In this document: one piece after another, positions 6,430 through 7,083 of the stretch
Layout: the number at the start of each line of letters is the position of its first letter
How positions within the stretch are numbered: the stretch's first letter is position 1
Assembly (NCBI GenBank): GCA_003514205.1
Contig: DORQ01000152.1
Coordinates: 1-7,083, forward strand
DNA: 7,083 bases
Origin: Acidimicrobiaceae bacterium
GTDB lineage: Bacteria; Actinomycetota; Acidimicrobiia; Acidimicrobiales; Microtrichaceae
Reading direction: 5' to 3'
Position numbers and translations under genes: made by a program
Notes under the pieces: model-generated
The model's database searches: none
Told to the model about the DNA's origin: nothing
The model's input: only the letters and a program-made list of their open reading frames with translations

Positions 6430-7083
6430 CTACTTGCTTCCTGCAGTCCATCTGAACCCGAACCGATAGTAGTTGTCGGCGTCGGAGTGGCCAGAGAAGT
6501 AGCGCTCCTCTTTGGTGATGGTCAAATCGCCACTCGCCTCCTCGATCAGGCAGACGGAGCAGAATGTCCGATTCGAGCTCGGATTGTTGAGGTAGATCTC
6601 GGTTTCGGCACCCGACTGATCCTTGAGAGTCATGCGCCCCCCAACGCTGCCGAAGTCGTTTGCCCCCTCGTAGATCATCGCGAACACCATCACGCGGTGA
6701 ATGAGATCCGGTCGGAGGACATACAGGTTCTCGCCATCGGACGAGGCGCCGCTGCGATCATCCTTGTCGAGGTAGATGAATGGGGCAGCGGTCCTGCTTC
6801 CGAATCGATTGCCCAACGGCTGAATGACGCCCTTACTTCCATCCTTCATCTGGTACATGCAGCCCAAGTCGAGGTCCGGAGCCGTCGAACCGCTCGAGAA
6901 CAGGCCGCGCTTTCGAGTGCCGCCCTGCTGATTCCAGTTGAGGTTGACGTGGATGGGTTGGTTGCCGCCGCCCTTGGCGAGCGACACGGTGCGCTTGTCA
7001 CCGCTCTTCGCGAGGGTGATCTTGCCCAGGTTCACCTTCGGCGCAGCAGGAGCCGGTGGGGGCGGTGGGGCTTGAGTAGGTGC
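6430..7083 (-). CDS. TerA/TerD-family tellurium resistance protein, 5' partial
   Basis: The frame is open to the window edge, and 217 codons are visible. The first 16 give a linker of Ala and Pro (TQAPPPPPAPAAPK), so the GTG at 7035 is almost certainly internal and more protein lies beyond the window. Residues below are counted from that GTG. The domain shows the TerD-fold hallmarks: PDLDLGCMYQMKDGSKGVIQ (53-72), PFIYLDKDDRSGASSDGENL (85-104), HRVMVFAMIYEGANDFG (113-129) and, at the C-terminus, RYFSGHSDADNYYRFGFRW (178-196). The acidic clusters correspond to the Ca2+-binding sites of TerD proteins. The DLDLGC and KGVIQ wording points to the TerA branch, where a proline-rich linker commonly joins two TerD-like modules. 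The role in Ter systems is a cytoplasmic, membrane-associated stress/metal response; the exact mechanism is unknown. It is the first visible gene of the - strand operon. Confidence 0.9.
   Translation of the reverse strand, partial: APTQAPPPPPAPAAPKVNLGKITLAKSGDKRTVSLAKGGGNQPIHVNLNWNQQGGTRKRGLFSSGSTAPDLDLGCMYQMKDGSKGVIQPLGNRFGSRTAAPFIYLDKDDRSGASSDGENLYVLRPDLIHRVMVFAMIYEGANDFGSVGGRMTLKDQSGAETEIYLNNPSSNRTFCSVCLIEEASGDLTITKEERYFSGHSDADNYYRFGFRWTAGSK

Noticed and set aside
1..7083. CRISPR arrays, insertion sequences, tRNA or rRNA genes
   Set aside because: No spaced direct repeats, transposase motifs, terminal inverted repeats or RNA-gene signatures were seen.

Overview
The window looks like chromosomal DNA from a moderately GC-rich actinobacterium. 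This rests on frequent GTG starts, G/C-rich third codon positions, an FHA-ABC exporter of the type known from mycobacteria (Rv1747), an RDD membrane protein and a short two-helix, two-cysteine membrane protein. The phylum is an inference; no rRNA or tRNA is present to anchor it. Two sets of genes point towards each other and meet at about 3356-3374. Every stretch longer than 160 bases contains a gene, and no mobile element, CRISPR array or RNA gene was found.

Left part, + strand. Bases 1-2064 hold two genes coupled by an ATGA overlap. The first (cut off at its 5' end) is a phosphoribosyltransferase with a C-terminal TRSP-type domain. The second is a StiP/PRTase_1 protein with a C-terminal Pelota-like RNA-binding domain. 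This pair belongs to the biosynthetic module of Ter (tellurite/stress) gene clusters, which comparative genomics has proposed to make a nucleoside-like metabolite. Downstream, with its own ribosome binding site, lies an 83-residue zinc-ribbon protein (2203-2454). It is followed by a possible 30-residue membrane peptide (2610-2702) and an integral-membrane methyltransferase of the isoprenylcysteine/phospholipid type (to 3355).

Right part, - strand, read from 7083 down to 3375. A TerA/TerD-family protein (its N-terminus lies beyond the window, and a proline-rich linker is visible) comes first. A 725-residue FHA-ABC ATPase-permease follows. Then come a 152-residue RDD membrane protein and a 127-residue protein with two membrane helices. 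The last three genes are joined by two successive GTGA overlaps, so they are very probably one transcript and possibly one membrane assembly.

Taken together, this is a Ter-type stress locus. The cytosolic part has PRTase/TRSP and StiP/Pelota enzymes and a Ca2+-binding TerD-fold protein. The membrane part has an FHA-gated ABCG-like exporter, an RDD protein and a two-Cys protein. The idea that the exporter moves or responds to the Ter metabolite is an inference from proximity only. Notable details are a TLSP sequence in place of the TRSP motif, and an FHA domain with Gly where the phosphate-contacting Ser normally sits.
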